Positions 1 to 9,303 are shown, counted from the first letter of the stretch. The stretch: 64,000 nucleotides of DNA from Mycobacterium saskatchewanense (GCF_010729105.1 NZ_AP022573.1:930001-994000), one strand, 5' to 3'. Made by a program: numbers and translations. Notes: generated by a model not told the origin, from the letters alone.

Positions 1-360
1 GTCTTTGACCAATTCCCCGATCTGCAAGTAATAGCTGGCCATTGGGGGGAGGTGGTGCTGTTCTATCTCGAGCGGGTCGACAACCTCGCCGCCGCCGCTT
101 CGCTGAAGCAGCCGGTTTCGGAATACTTCCGCAGCAACGTCTTCGTCACACCCAGCGGCATCTTCAGTCAGCGGTATCTGCGCTGGGCGCTCGAAGTGAT
201 GGGCCCCGATCGCATCCTGTTCTCCACCGACTACCCCTACCGGTTCGTGCCCGACGGCGGAGCGCGCCGCTTCCTGCAAGACGCAGACCTCAGCGAGGCC
301 GACCGGGAGAAGGTCGCGTCGGGCAATTGGGAGCGGATCTGCGCCGCCATACGCCGCTGA
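1..360 (+). CDS. Amidohydrolase family protein, C-terminal part (5' end outside window)
   Basis: The reading frame is open from base 1 and ends at TGA 358-360, so only the last 119 residues are present. A GHWGE motif about 13 residues in, and LFSTDYPY followed by a short helical tail ending near NWERICA, match the C-terminal half of the amidohydrolase-2 / ACMSD-like family (metal-dependent decarboxylases and hydrolases with a TIM barrel). The Asp of STDYP is the usual metal or catalytic residue. The substrate cannot be told from this fragment. The next gene is convergent. Confidence 0.8.
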   Translation, partial: VFDQFPDLQVIAGHWGEVVLFYLERVDNLAAAASLKQPVSEYFRSNVFVTPSGIFSQRYLRWALEVMGPDRILFSTDYPYRFVPDGGARRFLQDADLSEADREKVASGNWERICAAIRR

Positions 361-386
361 GCGCCGGCAGCAAGTGTCGAACGCGC

Positions 387-866
387 TCAGGCTGAACCCC
401 TTTCGGTGAGCCGGACCCGTGTCACATCGGCGGGGTCCACCCGCTCACCGCAGACGTCGCAGGTATGGCCGATCGACAGCGCGTGGTCGTGGTGCCGCAC
501 CGCGACGGGGGGTTGCTCCACGGCCCACCGGTCGCCCCATTGGCGCAGCACTTGCAGCACGGGGACCAGTTCGCGCCCCGCCTCGGTCAGGTAGTACGCG
601 GAGCGTGACGGCGACTCCTGGTACTCCCGTCGCTCGAGGACGCCTGCGGCGACCAGTTCCTTGAGCCGGGCCGCCAGGCGATCCCGCGGGGCGGCGGTGT
701 TCTGGGCGATCTCGCCGAATCGGTGGTGACCCAGGTTGACCTCGCGGACGATCAAGAGGCTCCACCGGTCGCCGACGATCTCCAGGGCGGCCGCGATCGA
801 ACACGGGTTGCCCCGGACGACGGGGGTCTGCAACGGCCCCGGCGTTTTCACGACGCGCTCTGACAT
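387..866 (-). CDS. HxlR-family winged-helix transcriptional regulator
   Basis: The 159-residue protein starts with a short tail followed by the HxlR winged helix: NPCSIAAALEIVGDRWSLLI at about 20-39, then a wing region with RREYQESPSRSAYYLTEAG. This family usually binds DNA as a dimer and often answers redox or aldehyde stress through cysteines. A C-terminal extension has a CDVCG pair that could bind metal or form a thiol switch; the Cys in NPCS is also typical. It is convergent with the amidohydrolase, and its target is unknown. Confidence 0.85.
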   Translation of the reverse strand: MSERVVKTPGPLQTPVVRGNPCSIAAALEIVGDRWSLLIVREVNLGHHRFGEIAQNTAAPRDRLAARLKELVAAGVLERREYQESPSRSAYYLTEAGRELVPVLQVLRQWGDRWAVEQPPVAVRHHDHALSIGHTCDVCGERVDPADVTRVRLTERGSA

Positions 867-884
867 AACCCCTAGGTTCGCATA

Positions 885-1157
885 TCAAACCGGTAGTTGA
901 ACCAATGGGCGGCCGGTCTCTCGCCACGCCTCATCCGACAGCAGCACATCCAGGTCTACGTGACTGCTCGCGTGCGCGATGTGCTCGACGATCCTTTGGC
1001 GCCGCGTCGTCGTGGACTCGTCACCGTGGGCCACCAGTTGACGCAGGGCGCGCTCGACCTTAGCCCGCAAGGTTTCTCCGGCGATTGGCCTGTGCGGCTT
1101 CCCCCCGCTGCAATCGCCGCCCAGGCCGCGATTAAATACGCCGTCAAGCTGGCGCAC
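885..1157 (-). CDS. Possible small hypothetical protein or gene remnant
   Basis: This 90-codon frame from GTG 1157 has no recognised domain. The second half (about residues 30-85) has protein-like composition with alternating charged and hydrophobic residues, while the first 25 residues are Gly/Arg-rich and look non-coding. There is no convincing ribosome binding site. It may be a decayed fragment rather than a gene. Confidence 0.25.
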   Translation of the reverse strand: MRQLDGVFNRGLGGDCSGGKPHRPIAGETLRAKVERALRQLVAHGDESTTTRRQRIVEHIAHASSHVDLDVLLSDEAWRETGRPLVQLPV

Positions 1158-1709
1158 CGGCGGTCAGAGTGGCATGCCACTTGTAACGGTTCTAGCGACT
1201 TCCGCCTCAGCTAGGGGCATCACCTGTCCGTCCCCAGTAACACCCCCGGCCCGAGACGAACGGCTGGAAGGAATTAAAACTGCTCTTCAGAAGGCCTTCG
1301 TGTCGCGGAGACCGGGTGCGAAGTCGCATCAAGGAACGCGCACTGCCCGGCGTCTACGCGAAACGAAGCCGAAATATGACCGCCAACCCCTAAACCTACT
1401 AGAAACGTTACGAGTATTTGGGGGTGACATCTGGATCATAGCTTCAAAGGCGCAGTCAGATACCATACCCCGCTTCAGCAGACTCGATAGAAACGGTACG
1501 ACCACATCTCGGCGGCGCTGCTACCGGCTGCCACGCTCAACGGGATGCCGCCGCGCTTGCCGGCCCGCAACTACGGCAACGTGTCGGGTCTGCTGCGCAG
1601 CCTCTGCGGGCGCCGGGGTGTCTGTAGTTTCGAGCGCCCAGCGGCGGGCGGCCTTTCGGGGCGCTTTTGTGGCCCTGCTACCGATCTAGCGAACTAAGGG
1701 CAAAGCACA
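1158..1709. other. Intergenic leader upstream of the permease operon, with a short relic frame
   Basis: No full gene is visible. The central part (about 1370-1500) is clearly less GC-rich than its surroundings and would suit a promoter. On the + strand a short open frame (1491-1697) reads like real protein (for example NGMPPRLPARNYGNVSGLL) but has a stop directly upstream and no start, so it is probably the tail of a lost gene. A CCCC/GGGGG pairing is possible between about 1386 and 1427; no known riboswitch was recognised. Confidence 0.4.
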
Positions 1710-3104
1710 GTGAAGACACTTGAAGTCGAGCATCGGACGACCGCCAGAGTGCCGCAGGACGAGCGCTTCGGTCGAGCACGGGACCTGCTCGGGATCTGGT
1801 TCGCGTTCAACATGGGCCCGCTGGGCCTCGTGGAAGGGGCCGTCGGAGTCACCCTCGGCCTGTCTACGGTGTGGGTAATCGTGGGACTCTTGCTTGGCAA
1901 CATGCTCGGCGGGCTGACGATGGCCTTCCATGCGGCACAAGGGCCTGCGCTGGGAGTACCGCAGATGTTGCAGGCTCGGGGGCAGTTCGGCATGCGCGGC
2001 GCCTCCGTGCTGACGAGCGTACAAGTCGTGGTGGCGCTGGGATATTTCGTGTCGGTTCTCATCGCCTCGGCGCAGTCGGTGAACCGGCTGTTTCCAGCCA
2101 TCAGTGTGACGACGGCAATTTTTGTTTCGATTGCGATGAGTTTCTTGATCACCTTTGTCGGGTTCAGGCTCATCAGCGCGATGGCGAAGGTGGTTGCGGG
2201 GGCCATCGGGATATTCGCGGTGATCCTCATCATGGCGATGGTGATGAACGGCTCGCTCGACAGCACGATGTTGCGAGGGGGCGACTTCAAGGTCCAGAGT
2301 TTCTTCCTCGTTGTCAGCGTCGCTGCTTCGTGGCAACTCGCCTGGGCGCCTGATGTCTCGGACTATTCACGCTACTTGCCGTCGACGACGGGCTCCCGCC
2401 CCGCGTTTTGGTGCACCTACCTGGGCTGCTCGTTGGGCGGGGCACTCATGATGATTCTCGGCGCTCTCGCCGCCGCGACCGTGTCCTCCGCAGACGCATT
2501 GGAGGGATTGCACACCGGGGTTGGCGCGCTCGGTGCGGTCGCGCTGGTCTTGTGCGTTGCCGCCGCGGCGACGATGAATACGGTCAATTCCTACAGTGCG
2601 ACGATCTGCGTGGTGTCGACCTACGAAGGCTTCCGGCCTGTCAAACCCCTGAAGAACAGCCGGTTCGTGGCTCTGGGCGCAATCTATGTGCTGGCTTTGG
2701 TTTTGGCTTTAGCCGGCTCGAGCAACTTCACCACCCACCTCATCACGTTCGTCTACATGTGCATGTACGTGCTCATTCCTTGGTCGGCAATCAACTTGGC
2801 CGACTACTACATCGTCAGGCACGGGCATTACGACGTGCAGCAGTTCTTCATGCCGCACGCGGGCATCTATGGCGACTGGAACAAGCGGGCGGGGGTCGTT
2901 TTCCTCATTGGCCTGGCGGTCGAGGTGCCCTTCATGGCCACCGAGCTGTACCAGGGGCCGATCGCACACATGCTCGGAGGAATAGACGTCGCCTGGGTCG
3001 TCGGGTACGTCGTTTCGTTCGGTCTGTACGTAGCGATCGCGCAGCGTTCGAAGTCCGTCACCGAAACTGTGCGTTCCCTCGACCCGACGTTGGCCGTCGA
3101 GTAG
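1710..3104 (+). CDS. NCS1-family (cytosine/purine/allantoin-type) permease
   Basis: This 464-residue polytopic membrane protein has about 12 hydrophobic segments. The N-terminal pattern RARDLLGIWFAFNMGPLG is typical of nucleobase-cation-symport-1 carriers (CodB/PucI type), as are the later DVSDYSRYLP and NLADYYIVRHGHYD motifs. Such carriers import nucleobases, hydantoins, thiamine precursors or pyridine-type vitamins with H+ or Na+. GTG 1710 is chosen because AAGGG lies about 10 bases before it. A monooxygenase and a NAMPT-like phosphoribosyltransferase follow 96 bp downstream, so this is probably the uptake step for the substrate they share. Confidence 0.85.
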   Translation: MKTLEVEHRTTARVPQDERFGRARDLLGIWFAFNMGPLGLVEGAVGVTLGLSTVWVIVGLLLGNMLGGLTMAFHAAQGPALGVPQMLQARGQFGMRGASVLTSVQVVVALGYFVSVLIASAQSVNRLFPAISVTTAIFVSIAMSFLITFVGFRLISAMAKVVAGAIGIFAVILIMAMVMNGSLDSTMLRGGDFKVQSFFLVVSVAASWQLAWAPDVSDYSRYLPSTTGSRPAFWCTYLGCSLGGALMMILGALAAATVSSADALEGLHTGVGALGAVALVLCVAAAATMNTVNSYSATICVVSTYEGFRPVKPLKNSRFVALGAIYVLALVLALAGSSNFTTHLITFVYMCMYVLIPWSAINLADYYIVRHGHYDVQQFFMPHAGIYGDWNKRAGVVFLIGLAVEVPFMATELYQGPIAHMLGGIDVAWVVGYVVSFGLYVAIAQRSKSVTETVRSLDPTLAVE

Positions 3105-3200
3105 CAGCACCGTCGGCCGCGGAGTCGAGTGGCTCCGCACCGGACCGAGCCCGTTGCGAAGTACGACCAACAAGCTTGAGACAGAAAGGAATAGCAGTCG

Positions 3201-4526
3201 ATGTCGCGGACGATGCACCTGGTCGCCTTCTTGGGGACCGGCCCCACGATTTTTCATCAAGGAGCTTGGCGCCACCCGGCGACCGAGAACGATTTCCTGG
3301 ACGGTGACTTTCTTGTGCGGCTCACCCAGACCCTCGAGCGGGCGAAGTTCGACGCTGTCTTCTTCGCCGACGGTCTGGTCCTCTACGACGGTCAGGCGGA
3401 AAAGGGCGGCCTGCTGTACCTTTTGGACCCCATCGTCGTCGCCGCAACCGTGGCGCAGGCGACGAGCAGGATCGGGATCGGTATCACAGTGTCGACGAGC
3501 TATTTCGAGCCCTACGGAATCGCGCGGAGCTTGGGATCGGTGGATGTACTGAGCAAGGGCCGCATGGCGTGGAACATCGTCACCGGCGGCGCCGAAGTCG
3601 ACGCCGAGGCGAGAAAGTTCGGCTATGAGGTCGGGCTGAACAGAGAGGAACGGTACGACCGCGCTACCGAGGTCGTCGAAGCCTGCCTTCAGCTCTGGGA
3701 CAGCTTCCCAGCCGACGCCATCGTCGCCGACCGCGAAAGCGGCAGGTTCATGGACGCTTCCAAGCTGGTGAACTTTCAATACAGAGGCAAGTACGTCGGG
3801 ACCGAGGGCCCCCTGAACGTTCCCGCGAGCCCGCAAGGCAGACCGATCCTGATGCAGGCGGGAAGCTCACCCCGAGGCCGGGACTTCGCCGCACAGTTCG
3901 CCGAGGTCATCTTCGTCGTACAGAAGACCGCGGACGATATCCGGGCCTTTGTCGACGACATGACCGCCCGGCTGGCAAAGTTCGGGCGGTCGCGGTCTGA
4001 GTGCCTCATCCTTTCCCAGGTCAATGTCGTCGTCGCGGAAACATCGAGCATCGCACGAGAGCGGTGGGATCTGCTCAACTCGCTCATCGACGAAGAAACG
4101 GCGCTCCGGTGGGCGTCGTCGGCCACTGGAGTCGATCTGCGCGGGCTCCCCTTGGACACGCCGATCCGAGAACTGGATTTCAGCGCCGTCGACCCCGACG
4201 GAAAGGGTTCGTCGGGGTACGTCCAATTGCTCCTTCAGCAGGCTGCCGAGGGCGAAGACATCACGCTTCGCCAGGCGGCAATCCGAGTCAGTAACTCCGC
4301 CGCCGAGATCGTCGGCGACCCCGACGAAGTGACCGACGGACTGGAAGAGCTCTTCCGCAGCGGGGGTGGGGACGGATTCATCCTGTGTGCGCCCGTGATG
4401 CCGAGTGGCTTCGAGGACTTCGCGCGACTCGTCATCCCCTGCCTTCGGCGGAGGGGGCTCGTCGCCGCCGACTACCCGGGAACCACTTTGCGTTCGACGC
4501 TCTTTGGCTTGTGCTCCGATGAGTGA
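3201..4526 (+). CDS. LLM-class flavin-dependent monooxygenase, NtaA/SnaA/DszA group
   Basis: The 441-residue protein matches the long bacterial-luciferase-like subgroup (nitrilotriacetate monooxygenase component A, DszA and related enzymes): HLVAFLG at the start, GWHxP-type GAWRHP at 21-26, LLDPIVVAATVAQATSRIG and the AWNIVTGG signature near residue 118. These enzymes use reduced FMN from a separate reductase to oxygenate C-N or C-S bonds; no reductase gene is adjacent. AGAAAGGA lies just before ATG 3201. Its stop overlaps the start of the phosphoribosyltransferase by 8 bp, so translation is coupled. The substrate is unknown; its position between a nucleobase-type carrier and a NAMPT homologue suggests an N-heterocycle. 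Confidence 0.85.
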   Translation: MSRTMHLVAFLGTGPTIFHQGAWRHPATENDFLDGDFLVRLTQTLERAKFDAVFFADGLVLYDGQAEKGGLLYLLDPIVVAATVAQATSRIGIGITVSTSYFEPYGIARSLGSVDVLSKGRMAWNIVTGGAEVDAEARKFGYEVGLNREERYDRATEVVEACLQLWDSFPADAIVADRESGRFMDASKLVNFQYRGKYVGTEGPLNVPASPQGRPILMQAGSSPRGRDFAAQFAEVIFVVQKTADDIRAFVDDMTARLAKFGRSRSECLILSQVNVVVAETSSIARERWDLLNSLIDEETALRWASSATGVDLRGLPLDTPIRELDFSAVDPDGKGSSGYVQLLLQQAAEGEDITLRQAAIRVSNSAAEIVGDPDEVTDGLEELFRSGGGDGFILCAPVMPSGFEDFARLVIPCLRRRGLVAADYPGTTLRSTLFGLCSDE

Positions 4527-5937
4527 ACGCTCTTTCTGGCGCAACTTCATCCTGAACATCGACGCCAACAAACACACGAATTTCGCGCAGTACCCGGACG
4601 GCATGGAGTACCTGTCGGGTTACCTGGAGGCGCGTGGGGGTCCCTACCCGGTGTCGCTGTTCGTCGGGCTCCAGGCATTCCTCATCGAGTACCTGTCGCG
4701 TCGGATTACGACGAAAGATGTGCAGCAGGCCGAGGCGTTCATGGGCCACGGACTCGGAGTGCGGTTCAACCGCGACGGATGGCAGGGCATCGTCAATGAG
4801 CACGACGGGTATCTGCCCATCGAGATCGAAGCTGTTCCGGAGGGAACGGTCCTCCCGATCGGGAATGTGCTCCTCCAGGTCGTGAACACCGACCCAAAAT
4901 ACGCATGGCTCACGACTTACATCGAAACCGCGCTGCTACGAGCGGTGTGGTACCCGACGACCGTCGGCACACTGAGCTGGCTGCTGAAGCAGGCGCTGCG
5001 CGAAGCTTTCGAGCGCACGTCGGACCACTGCGAGCTGCTGCGGCTGTACCTGGAAGACTTTGGCTTTCGTGGTGTGAGCTCGTTTGAATCGGCAGCGCTG
5101 GGCGGCATGGCGCATTTGGTGAACTTTGATCAGACCAACACCATCGCCGGTGCCATCGCGGCCACGCAGTATTACAACGCGGCGATGCCCAACGCTGCAT
5201 CCTGGCTGCAGGAGCACTCGGTGACGACGGCGTGGGGGCGTGAGCACGAAAGCGATTCGTTCCGAAAGATATTGGCCTACACCGGCGATAACTCGGCGGG
5301 CCTACTCGCCGACACCTATAACCACGAGAACGCGGTGAGCAACATCATAGGCAAGGAGTTGCACGACGAGATTGTCACGTTCCCCGGCCTGGTCACGGTG
5401 CGTTGCGACTCGGGTGACGTGATCACGGTCCCGGCGGACACCGTCGAACGGCTGATGGAGAACTTCGGCTACGACATCAACAGCAAAGGATTCAGGGTGC
5501 TGCCGCCGAACCTCCGCGTGGTGCAGGGCGATGGTCTGGTGCTAGACACGCACACAGCGCTTTACGCGGAGCTCGAGCGTCGCGGACTCGCCGCCGACAA
5601 TGTCATCTGCGGAATGGGCGGTGGCCTGCTGCAGCAGGTGAACCGAGACACCATGCGATTCGGCTTCAAGGCCAACGCCGTGTGCATCCAAGGCAGCTGG
5701 CGCGATGTCTCCAAAAGCCCGACCGGCGACACCGTCAAGAAGTCCAAGCCCGGCCGCCTGGCACTGGAGTACCGGGATGGCCAGTACCGCACAGTGCCGC
5801 GCGATTCGATCCCACCCGAGCAGAACCTGCTCCAACCGGTGTTTCGCGACGGAAAGGTACTGCGGCTGCAGCACTTTCAGGAAGTCATCGAGCGCAGCGA
5901 GCGTCCTACGCCGAGGCACTACTACATGGGGACGTAG
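4519..5937 (+). CDS. NAMPT/NadV-family phosphoribosyltransferase with altered base pocket
   Basis: The 472-residue product aligns along its length with nicotinamide phosphoribosyltransferase. ATG 4519 overlaps the upstream stop (ATGAGTGA). Conserved: Asp15, DFGFRGVSS (Phe181, Arg184; human Phe193, Arg196), catalytic EH (His233; human His247), RCDSGD (Arg295, Asp297; human Arg311, Asp313), QGDG and GGGLLQ. Two residues that define the nicotinamide site differ. The stacking Tyr18 of the human enzyme is Asn17 here (IDANK instead of TDSYK), and the amide-reading Asp219 is Asn207 (QTNT instead of GTDT). Family members couple a base to PRPP to make a mononucleotide. This one may take nicotinate or another heterocycle, delivered by the upstream permease and perhaps modified by the monooxygenase. 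Confidence 0.85.
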   Translation: MSERSFWRNFILNIDANKHTNFAQYPDGMEYLSGYLEARGGPYPVSLFVGLQAFLIEYLSRRITTKDVQQAEAFMGHGLGVRFNRDGWQGIVNEHDGYLPIEIEAVPEGTVLPIGNVLLQVVNTDPKYAWLTTYIETALLRAVWYPTTVGTLSWLLKQALREAFERTSDHCELLRLYLEDFGFRGVSSFESAALGGMAHLVNFDQTNTIAGAIAATQYYNAAMPNAASWLQEHSVTTAWGREHESDSFRKILAYTGDNSAGLLADTYNHENAVSNIIGKELHDEIVTFPGLVTVRCDSGDVITVPADTVERLMENFGYDINSKGFRVLPPNLRVVQGDGLVLDTHTALYAELERRGLAADNVICGMGGGLLQQVNRDTMRFGFKANAVCIQGSWRDVSKSPTGDTVKKSKPGRLALEYRDGQYRTVPRDSIPPEQNLLQPVFRDGKVLRLQHFQEVIERSERPTPRHYYMGT

Positions 5938-6028
5938 AACCGATTAAGCCCTGCGGATCTTCGCGCAGCTACGACAGGGGACTTCCGTTAGCCGCTGCGA
6001 GCGCTGAGCGGGAGACGCGATCGGCTTC

Positions 6029-6847
6029 TCACGACAAGGTTTCGAGCGGAACGATCCCCGGGGCCGGAAAGCTCTCATCGAGCACTCGCAGCTCGTCAGC
6101 GGATAGCCTCAAGTGCATCGCTGCAGCGTTCTGCTCGATGTGCGCCCGACGAGTCGCCTTCGGAACGGCGATTACGTCGCCATCTCGTACGGCCCAGGAG
6201 AGCGCAACCTGCGCGGGTGTTATCCCACGCGCCTGGGCTATGTCCACCAACGCGGGCCTGTCCAACAGGCGCCCCTTTTCTATCGGCGAGTACGCCATGA
6301 TCGTGGTGCCTGACGCGCGAGACCTAGGAAATAGGTTGGCCTCTGGGCCGCGCCGGGTGATGTTGTATAGGACTTGATTGGCGGCCGGAACGGCACCGGC
6401 GGGTAGATCGTCAAGATCAGCAACGTCGAGGTTGCTGACGCCCCATTCGCGGATGTCACCCGCCTCCTGCAACCGGTGGAACGCTTGCACCGTCTCGCTG
6501 AGCGGGACTTCACGGCGCCAATGCAATAAATACACGTCGATGCGGTCGGTTCCCAGTCGACGCAGGCTTGCATGGCAGGCGCGGACGGTCCCCTCCTCTG
6601 TCGCATTGGCTGGCAGCACCTTGCTCACCACGCAAACCTCGTCGCGGCGACCTAAGATCGCTTTGCCCACAATGACTTCAGCATTGCCGTCCGCGTAGAG
6701 CTCAGCAGTGTCGATCAACGTCATGCCCAGATCGATGCCAGCGCGCAAAGCCGTGATTTCGTCGGCTTCGCTATGGTGGTCCTCGCCGAACCGCCACGTT
6801 CCCTGGCCGATTGCGGCAAGGTCGCGCAGCGTGCCGATGCTAACCAT
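6029..6847 (-). CDS. Aldo/keto reductase
   Basis: This 272-residue (beta/alpha)8 oxidoreductase has the catalytic tetrad in order: Asp in DTAELY near residue 47, Tyr in the same motif, Lys in VVSK near 76, and His in YLLHW near 109. The C-terminal IAVPKATRRAHIEQNAAA is the NADPH-phosphate binding region. Family members reduce aldehydes and ketones with NADPH; the substrate is unknown. It is convergent with the permease/phosphoribosyltransferase operon and probably unrelated to it. Confidence 0.9.
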   Translation of the reverse strand: MVSIGTLRDLAAIGQGTWRFGEDHHSEADEITALRAGIDLGMTLIDTAELYADGNAEVIVGKAILGRRDEVCVVSKVLPANATEEGTVRACHASLRRLGTDRIDVYLLHWRREVPLSETVQAFHRLQEAGDIREWGVSNLDVADLDDLPAGAVPAANQVLYNITRRGPEANLFPRSRASGTTIMAYSPIEKGRLLDRPALVDIAQARGITPAQVALSWAVRDGDVIAVPKATRRAHIEQNAAAMHLRLSADELRVLDESFPAPGIVPLETLS

Positions 6848-7369
6848 CAGCCATGGCTACGCCGCCGGCGATGCACCGAGGAACGGCTCGGGTTTGTCCC
6901 CGTAATACCTTGAGGGGGTATGGATTTCACTTCGCCGGATGAGACCGTGTATGTGCCCTCTTGTGTCTGTCGACGTTGGTGATGATATTGCCCTAGTGAC
7001 TCCATTGCGCCATGGTCTTCTTCCTGTCCTGTTTGTGCGCTAAACACGCGTAAGAGAGGTGTGGAGTCTGCGAGGCTCTCCGCCGATCGGGCGCGAGCCG
7101 CCAACCAGTTCTGAAGTCTAGGAGTTCCACTCTGGAGCCGCAAACGCAAGTAACGTTTCTATTGTGACACGCTGATCGCCCTTGAGCGCCCTCGATTCTC
7201 GTGAGAGATGCCCGACCGACGCGTAGCCACCAAGAGCTGGAACTTGCTTGAAACGTATCTTTCTCAGCCATTGGCGGAAGGGGGCTGGAGCCCCCGCTCG
7301 AGCGGGCCGTCACCGCAAAGGACCCGCCGGCTTGGTGGCCGATACCCGGGTTGGACTCCTTCTTCCTCA
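6848..7369. other. Intergenic region without a supported gene
   Basis: Short open frames exist on both strands, but none has family motifs, a plausible ribosome binding site and coding-like third-position bias together. The GC content is lower than in neighbouring genes. It presumably holds the aldo/keto reductase promoter and the lost 5' end of the broken gene that follows. Confidence 0.4.
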
Positions 7370-7798
7370 GCCTTCGCCGGCAACTGCTCACCCGACTGCC
7401 GTTGATCCAGTTCCATCACCACACGGGCCGATGGAGGATCTGGCGGTCTCGGCGAGCTTCGGTGGATTGGTGCGCAACTTCGTTGACGCGGGCAAGCCGG
7501 TTGGGCGGTGTGCCATGGTCCCGCTGCGTTGTTGTCGGCCAACACCGCGGGGGGAAGGTGGCTCTTTGCCGGATATCAGCTGACGGGCGTCAGCAGTAGC
7601 GAAGAGGAACAGGTCGGCTTTGCAGACGAGGCAGCCTGGCTGCTGGAGGACTGCCTCAGAAACCGAGGCGGCTTGTACGCGAAGTCCGCGGAGCCGTGGA
7701 AGGAATTCGTCATCGTCGAGCGCAATGTCTACACCCGCGCCTACGTCGAAGGGCGCCGCGCAGAGGACGTACGACCGGACAGATCCGACGCTGCCTGA
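7370..7798 (+). pseudogene. DJ-1/PfpI (type 1 glutamine amidotransferase-like) gene, frameshifted and lacking its 5' end
   Basis: Two adjacent frames together give the C-terminal two thirds of a DJ-1/PfpI protein. The first reads HGPMEDLAV ... DAGKPVG (to about 7503). The second continues as CHGPAALLSAN, then FAGYQLTGVSSSEEEQVGF and LLEDCLRNRGGLY. The catalytic nucleophile is the Cys of CHGPAA. The break is in GGTTGGGCGGTG, where one more G would restore PVGAVCHGP. The N-terminal strand with the family's conserved Glu is not visible, so the gene looks dead whatever the status of the shift. Confidence 0.75.
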
Positions 7799-7826
7799 TC
7801 TGTTCTGCTCCGCTAGTGTGTTGGTT

Positions 7827-9257
7827 GTGACGGTTCGAAAATCAAACCGTAAGACGCCCCGCTGGGTTCTCGCATCCGTCGTCGTGGCGGCCGTGTTCAT
7901 GGCGAACCTCGATCTGTGGATCGTCAACGTCGCGCTCGTCGACATGGGGCGCGGTTTCGGCAACTCGCTGTCCGCGGTCTCCTGGGTGCTCAACGCATAC
8001 GCCATCGGGCTGGCCGCGCTGTTGGTCCCGGCCGGCCGACTCGGCGACCGCCTGGGGCAGCGGCGGGTGTTCCTCAGCGGCATCGCGGTGTTCACCCTCG
8101 CCTCGCTGGGCTGCGCCGTCGCGCCGAACCTCGCGTTGCTTGTGGCCGCGCGCGTCCTGCAGGCCGTCGGCGCCGCCGCGCAACTGCCCACGTCCCTCGC
8201 TCTGCTGATGGCCTCGGTGGAACCGCACCGCCGCACCAACGTGGCCCGCGGCTGGGCCGCCGTCGGGGCACTCGCGGCGGTGTGCGGCCCGGTGCTCGGC
8301 GGCCTCCTGGTCACCTTCGACTGGCGGTGGGTGTTCGTGGTGAACCTGCCGGTCGGGCTCGCCGCGTGGCTCGTCGGGCGCCGCGTGCTGCCGGTCGAAC
8401 CTGCCCGCCGCGACGAGCGGCTGCCCGACCTCGTCGGCAGCGCGCTGCTGATCGTCGCCGTGGCCGCCCTGACCGGCGCGCTCGTGCAGGCGCCCATCTG
8501 GGGCTGGGCTTCGGCCGGCACGGCCGCGCTGGTGGCGCTCACCGTGCTGGGCACCGGGGCGTTCGTGTGGCGGTCGGCCCGGCATCCGCAGCCGCTGCTC
8601 GAACTGCCGCTGCTGAGGATCCGCCACTTCGCCATCGCCAACGTCGCGTTCTTCTGCTTCGGCGCCGCCTTCGCCATCATGCTGTTGTCCAATTCGCTGT
8701 GGTGCCAGAACGTTTGGCACTACAGCGTGCTGCGCACAGGCTTGGCCATGGCGCCGAGCCCGGCCGTGGTGCCGTTCGTCACATTCGGGTCGACCCGGCT
8801 GGTGCACCGCATCGGGCCCGGCCCGGTGGCCGCGATCGGCAGCGTGCTATTCGCCGCCGCGCTACTGTGGCGGATCGTGCTGGCCAAGGCCGCACCGCAC
8901 TACCTGACCGATCTGTTGCCCAGCATGCTGTTCAGCGGAATCGGGGTCGGGCTGACGCTGAGCACGCTCATGGCCGCCGGCGCGACGGCGCTACCCCCAG
9001 CCCGCGCCGCGACGGGCTCGGCGCTGGTCAACTCCGGACGGCAGGTCGCCTCGGCGCTGGGCGTGGCGATCTTGGTGACGGCGCTCGGACCGACCGCTTC
9101 CGTCCGCGAGTTCGACCTGGGGTGGTGGCTGGCGCTGGCCTTCATCGCCGCGACCGCGGTGATCAGCCTGACGCTGCAGCACGTCCGCTCCGAAGTCTCC
9201 GCCGCCGCGTCCGTTCCGGCCGCCGCACCCGCCGAGCCGATTGCCGAATTGGCCTGA
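7827..9257 (+). CDS. MFS drug/solute exporter, DHA2 (14-TM, EmrB/QacA) type
   Basis: The 476-residue product has about 14 hydrophobic segments. Motif A, GRLGDRLGQRRVF, follows TM2, and the TM1 sequence FMANLDLWIVNVALVDM is typical of EmrB/QacA-type exporters (D in TM1). GTG 7827 (TVRKSNRK...) is preferred because it puts a short basic tail before TM1; GTG 7818 is possible. Members export drugs, dyes or metabolites by proton antiport. No regulator is adjacent. The stop is 46 bases before the next start. Confidence 0.85.
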   Translation: MTVRKSNRKTPRWVLASVVVAAVFMANLDLWIVNVALVDMGRGFGNSLSAVSWVLNAYAIGLAALLVPAGRLGDRLGQRRVFLSGIAVFTLASLGCAVAPNLALLVAARVLQAVGAAAQLPTSLALLMASVEPHRRTNVARGWAAVGALAAVCGPVLGGLLVTFDWRWVFVVNLPVGLAAWLVGRRVLPVEPARRDERLPDLVGSALLIVAVAALTGALVQAPIWGWASAGTAALVALTVLGTGAFVWRSARHPQPLLELPLLRIRHFAIANVAFFCFGAAFAIMLLSNSLWCQNVWHYSVLRTGLAMAPSPAVVPFVTFGSTRLVHRIGPGPVAAIGSVLFAAALLWRIVLAKAAPHYLTDLLPSMLFSGIGVGLTLSTLMAAGATALPPARAATGSALVNSGRQVASALGVAILVTALGPTASVREFDLGWWLALAFIAATAVISLTLQHVRSEVSAAASVPAAAPAEPIAELA

Positions 9258-9303
9258 GGTCATAGGGCTGCAGACACCGCGCCGCGATGGAAGTATCGCA
9301 GGG

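Noticed and set aside
7388..8692. Long minus-strand frame opposite the MFS transporter
   Set aside because: It is the antisense shadow of a high-GC coding frame; its composition (Arg/Ala/Ser/Thr-rich, no motifs) and the clear MFS motifs on the + strand decide against it.
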